Shown one piece after another: positions 59,778 through 64,000 of a stretch of 64,000 nucleotides of DNA. This DNA comes from Metridium senile. Its lineage: Eukaryota > Cnidaria > Anthozoa > Actiniaria > Metridiidae. Within the stretch, counting starts at the first letter, position 1, and every line of letters begins with the position of its first letter. Where the stretch lies: the NCBI GenBank assembly GCA_949775045.1, contig OX459104.1, forward strand, positions 6,343,306 to 6,407,305. The letters are read 5' to 3'. Under the pieces are notes generated by a model, which saw only the letters and a list, made by a program, of their open reading frames with translations, made no database searches and had not been told where the DNA came from. The position numbers were made by a program, and so were the translations under genes.

Positions 59778-60460
59778 CTAGAAAGACAATAAAATATATC
59801 ATATTATTAAAGAGTTTAAACCTTAAAACACAAGAACGAGCAAGTTCCAAGGCTGTAGGACGAGTACTTTTATAGTTTTCGAGTGAAAAACACGAAGCAC
59901 GAGGGTTTAAAAGTTAGGTTTCAAAGCCCATACCCATGAACAAAAAGTATGCGTACATTGGTTGTATGCACAACATTTCTCAAAGCCATTAATAATTATT
60001 TGGGTCACGTGGCTGTGTTTTGAAACCTACCATGTGATCTCGCTTCTAATTGCGCAAAGGTATGTTTGTAAAAACGAAAAGTTCCAAAATGGCATCTCGA
60101 GACAGCAACGATTTTGGTTATTTTTAGGCATTTGCGTTTTTTCTTCTTTTTTATTGCTGAAATAATTTTTTAATGTAAAGGTTATAGAGGGTTAAAACGG
60201 GAAACAACTCTCTAGAACAACATTAGTTTGAAACTGTTGTTGATGCGACAAAAACGCTTCTGAGCCTGGTGATCACTATCGTTCAACAACTCAGATCAAA
60301 CACGGGAAACACTCGTTAATATTCACTTTTGTCGCCTTCGCAGTTTTCGTTCACAGTTAAGAAAACGTGAATCACTCAAGCATGGTCTTTGCGCTATTGT
60401 TTTTATGCTCATGAATATAATAAAACTCATTAGCATACAAGACAGGTTATACGAATACCC
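59778..60460. other. Intron-like flank and unit junction
   Basis: Similar to 15127-15450 up to about 60290. The remaining 170 bp are unique. No gene. Confidence 0.5.
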
Positions 60461-60587
<127 letters not shown>

Positions 60588-60932
60588 TTCTCATTTATTT
60601 AATTGGCTAAATCGAAAATAGAGAAGCATCTGTCGATTTATCAGCGATCATATATACCAAACGTCTACCTGGAGTTTCGACCAGTACCAACCTACTATAT
60701 GTCAGACGAACATACTATGATGAACAAGACAAACGCTTTACTTGAGTTCAGACTTATTTACTAGTTCGGAAGCATCTTGTTCTATTGCCTTATTCTCAAC
60801 TGTTTATTTGGCTACACCAAACTGAGAGAAACATCAGTCTATCAAAACAAACGTCTAGCTGGACTTTGGACCAGTCTATTTCTATTTGTTATAGACTTTT
60901 CATCTATCTATATCAGGTCAGAAGAACTTACC

Positions 60933-61445
60933 ATGATGAACAATACAAACATTTCAAGCTCGAGTTTAAATCTAAGCATTTATGTGGTTTATCCGTTGAT
61001 CACCGTAAACGCTTTGGACTCAATCGTGGCATTTGGCTTTAATCTGGTGACCATCTTCGCGTTTATGAAAACATCATCATTAAGGGCCTCCCTGTCCTAT
61101 ATACTCATTCTTAATTTATCGATTACTGGTTTTTTGGTAGGGCTAGTTTTTCAGCCTCTTTATTACGGTTATTTTTTTGCTTGTTTGGATTCTTCTTACT
61201 GGATTGAACATACCCGTACTTTATTGAGTCAAATTGGTTTACCTTTGGCTTTTGGTTCCATCATGACGATATTTTTCATCACCATTGATCGCTTCTTAAC
61301 AATTACAACTCTCAATGAATACAAATCAATTGTGACACTGAAAAGATGTTACATGGCAGTGGAGATAGTTTGGATGTTCATGACGTCGTTCAGCGGTTTT
61401 ATAATGATTCCCAAAGTTCGAAATCCAGTTGAATCATTGCAATAG
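60933..61445 (+). pseudogene. Class A GPCR remnant, best-preserved copy (C), 170 aa
   Basis: Starts MMNNTNISSSS with glycosylation sequons and encodes TM1 (31-46), TM2 (54-78), a Cys at 84, TM3 (100-118) with D119-R120-F121, and TM4 (141-159) without interruption. A one-base deletion near 61431 shifts the frame before TM5 and stops at 61445. The TM5 and loop-3 sequence continues to 61604 in the next frame and is cut off by the LINE. The open frame extends 52 codons upstream of this ATG, but the sequon-rich start is the usual form. A truncated four-TM product is possible but unlikely to signal. Confidence 0.75.
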
Positions 61446-61603
61446 TCATCGATGGTTTATGGGTATTAAGCGGTGTGATTCTGACGATTTGGATATCCAA
61501 AGCTCTCAAGAAACACATAGCAAAAATCAAGGACCAAAGCGATCAGAAGGAACCAACTTTGAATGTAAAACAAAATATAAAAGATCGGTCACCTAACTAT
61601 GGT

Positions 61604-62550
61604 TAGGCTTTGCAGAATATCTGGCAATACTAACAATATCAAAATAACAATATATACATAAAAAATACTAACAATATCATCAGTGGAGCTTCAAAAGTCA
61701 CTAGAAATCATGCACTTATCACTCATTTTGCAAAAGATTTGGTCTCAAGATGAGACTCGAAAAAACTGAAACAATGGTCATGGCTGACAAGTTCGCTAAT
61801 GATGATGAATACCCAAAGTCTATATGTACTATGGTTGAATTTTCTCTCGAAAATGTTAGAACATTTACGCATCTTGGACAAATATTTCAGTATAATCAAC
61901 CATATACAGCAACAAAGGAGCTCCTTAAAAGGAAATATAATGCTATCAACTCCTACCACACTGAGGAAATCATCTACAAAAACCATTCGATTACCTTAAA
62001 GACCAGAAGGATTATATTTGATTCCCTAGTTAGAAGCAAGTTGACATATGCCTGTCAAACATGATCGACTACAGCTACATCGCTAAAGACTCTAAGCAGT
62101 GTTTACTGTAGACAGCTACGAAATCTAGTAAAAGGCGGTACCTCCAGAACGCTCACTCCTGTTGACAAGAACCTCCCACTTGTTTACAAAGAACAGAAAT
62201 TTGACATGGCATATAAACTGAGAAGCAACCAAATCTAAATCTACAGTGGTGCAACCCCACTATTAGACTTTGTTTATAGGCAGCAACTCAAATGGTTCTC
62301 ACATATTATCCGATCACCGAATTCAAGGTATATAAAGAAATTAACTTTTACAGATGAAAAGAACTCGAGACGTGGTCAACCACTCGACTCCTTACTTTGG
62401 AACGTGCTGTATATAGAAGATATGTAAACGACAAAACAGAAATCAGAAAGGCCGGTTTTGGTAGAATTCGAAACTTATAGGCCCTTGTTGAGTCTTGCCT
62501 AATCTAATAGAGGGGCGCCTAAATGATCTTCAACGAAGATCGAGGAATAT
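61604..62550 (+). mobile_element. 5'-truncated LINE 3' end (copy C)
   Basis: As 6269-7189 but more diverged. The catalytic FADD has become FAEY, and W of ACQTW is a stop. Confidence 0.8.
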
Positions 62551-62553
62551 TAA

Positions 62554-62637
<84 letters not shown>

Positions 62638-62702
62638 CATTATTATTATTATATAATACGATTATTAATAAGGTATATGCAAAGGTATATATATATATAT
62701 AT
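62551..62702. repeat. (ATT)n and (TA)n microsatellites (copy C)
   Basis: ATT run to about 62652 with one ATC, and a short TA run at 62688-62702. Confidence 0.9.
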
Positions 62703-63124
62703 AACGAGTGCTCTGATTGGTTGAAGAACTACTACTTAATTGAACCATCTTATTAAACTAGTCAAAATATTAATAATCTAGCAAAGGTACATGTTTCTTT
62801 CTAAAAATGTTTTGACGAGTTTCTTGTCTTTTGGCTGAGAGAGAATGAGCCCCAGAGTAAAGCGGCCGAGCGGGAGACTGGAAGAGAGAGAGAAGCAGAG
62901 ACTTACAGCATGGGTAAACAATAATACAGAATTTGTAGAAAAGACTTGGACACAATTCCCAATAACGAAATGCTTTAATTGAATGTATAATTAGTTTAAA
63001 CATTTTTTGCTTTATGATATATGAAATATCCCCACGATAAATAGACTCAACTACAATCTTGTTTTTCGTGTAGTTCCAGAATAAATCCAAAAGAGTATGG
63101 ATATTTTCTTGAACTACACAATAC

Positions 63125-63480
63125 AAAATGTGGTCTTTATTCAAGATTGTCTTGAATATTGTCAGGAATCTTGGCATTTTCAAAGGGAGAGTCTTCTTTC
63201 ACCATCATGTCTTCATTAGTCCTTTCGGCTGGTTTATTGAGATTGAGACCTGAACTTCGCCTTCGCATTCCCCATCGATATCCCTCACTATTAATCAAAA
63301 ATATATACACCCATATCAAAAATCGTTGTCGTAATCAAAGCTACAGTCCACACTCTGAAGCCTGCAAAGGAGGTCGGTATTTCTTCCCTTGTTATCGATT
63401 TATTCATATAGCACATGCATATTTTGGTTGTACATGTTTGCAGTGGTAGGCGATGAAACAAATATTTCTTGAAAATACGT
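63125..63480 (-). pseudogene. Membrane-protein remnant, C-terminal part (copy C)
   Basis: Retains the Gln codon (ETYFQEIFV) that is a stop in copies A and B, and a longer basic tail (GYRWGMRRRSSGLNLNKPAE) ending KIPDNIQDNLE and stop. It still needs a frameshift or an intron after the hydrophobic segment. It has lost about 24 bp in the Cys-rich part. Confidence 0.45.
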
Positions 63481-63938
63481 TTCAAATATAATTATGTTGA
63501 TATTACCGACATCCTTAGCAGGCTTCAGAGTGTTGACTGTAGTTTTGATTACGACAACAATTATTGAATTAGGTTTAAACAAAAAAAAAATATATATATA
63601 TAAACAAACAAACACAAATATATATAAAGTAACAAACACAGAAATATATAAATAAAGAAACAAACAAAAATATATTAACAAACAAACAAAAATATATAAT
63701 CAAACAAACAAAACATAGCTCCGTGATTTTGAACATTTGATATTTCCAAGTAGAAACCCACTTTTAAAAACAATTAAACATCTAGAGAAGCCTTTCACAG
63801 CACAATATGATTATATATTATCATACGACTTATAACGGGCGACAAAATAATATATATCATTCAAAGAGTTCTGGAGGCTCTACTGTCCGCTCGATATTAA
63901 ACGAGAGTCTTAGGTTCCGGGCAAACGACTTCATTTAC

Positions 63939-64000
63939 CTTTCTTGGAACGTTGTTAGTGCAAGAAACACTAAAACCAGCACAATCAAAGAACGATTCAT
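63939..64000 (-). CDS. Signal-peptide first exon (copy C)
   Basis: Same exon as 8604-8665. Its ATG occupies the last three bases of the window. Confidence 0.5.

Larger units (their letters stand above)
41240..60290 (+). repeat. Older tandem unit, copy B (with 8.8-kb insertion)
   Basis: Collinear with copy A apart from the element at 50242-59033. The first 8.2 kb lies in the near-perfect duplication and the rest is a few percent diverged. The PARP14-like exon is intact here but broken in copy A. Confidence 0.8.

Overview
The window is eukaryotic, AT-rich and dense in transposons. It has spliced genes with GT-AG introns, a rhodopsin-like GPCR remnant, a PARP14-type exon, long microsatellites and many foldback DNA elements. 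Protein style (GPCR and PARP14-like expansions, EnSpm-like and Mutator-like transposases) suggests an invertebrate metazoan, most likely a cnidarian such as a stony coral. That placement is inference, since no ribosomal or mitochondrial marker is present.

Layout. Bases 1-13465 recur at 35949-49469 with no difference I can see except a 56-bp tandem duplication in the second copy. After that point the copies diverge by a few percent. An older tandem unit (GPCR remnant, LINE 3' end, small membrane-protein remnant, foldback elements, PARP14-like last exon) occurs three times: about 5.24-15.45 kb, 41.24-60.29 kb and 60.59-64.0 kb (the last runs off the window). The third copy is the most diverged.

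Between the large repeats, 17667-29008 is best read as an 11.3-kb CACTA/EnSpm-like DNA transposon. It has CACAGGAAATATTT termini, a 27-copy 83-bp array inside the left end and a 20-copy 33-bp array inside the right end. Two genes diverge from a shared promoter: a 1047-aa two-exon transposase on the minus strand and an unrecognised 358-aa five-exon gene on the plus strand. The promoter holds three 49-bp modules, each with an E2F-type GGCGGGAA site and an NF-Y-type CCAATCAG site.

Next comes a convergent pair: an intact four-exon 124-aa gene (29678-30517, plus) and a Mutator-like transposase gene (31367-39038, minus) with a Zn-knuckle C-terminus. The 5' part of the latter is split by a 2.8-kb non-autonomous Mutator-like element with a 9-bp target duplication.

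The second older unit is split by an 8.8-kb unclassified DNA element (50242-59033). That element contains a 5.8-kb TTAA-flanked foldback element, which itself carries at least three further inserted elements, giving three to four levels of nesting. Genes outside the transposons are broken; the open reading frames that look functional are mostly transposon genes.
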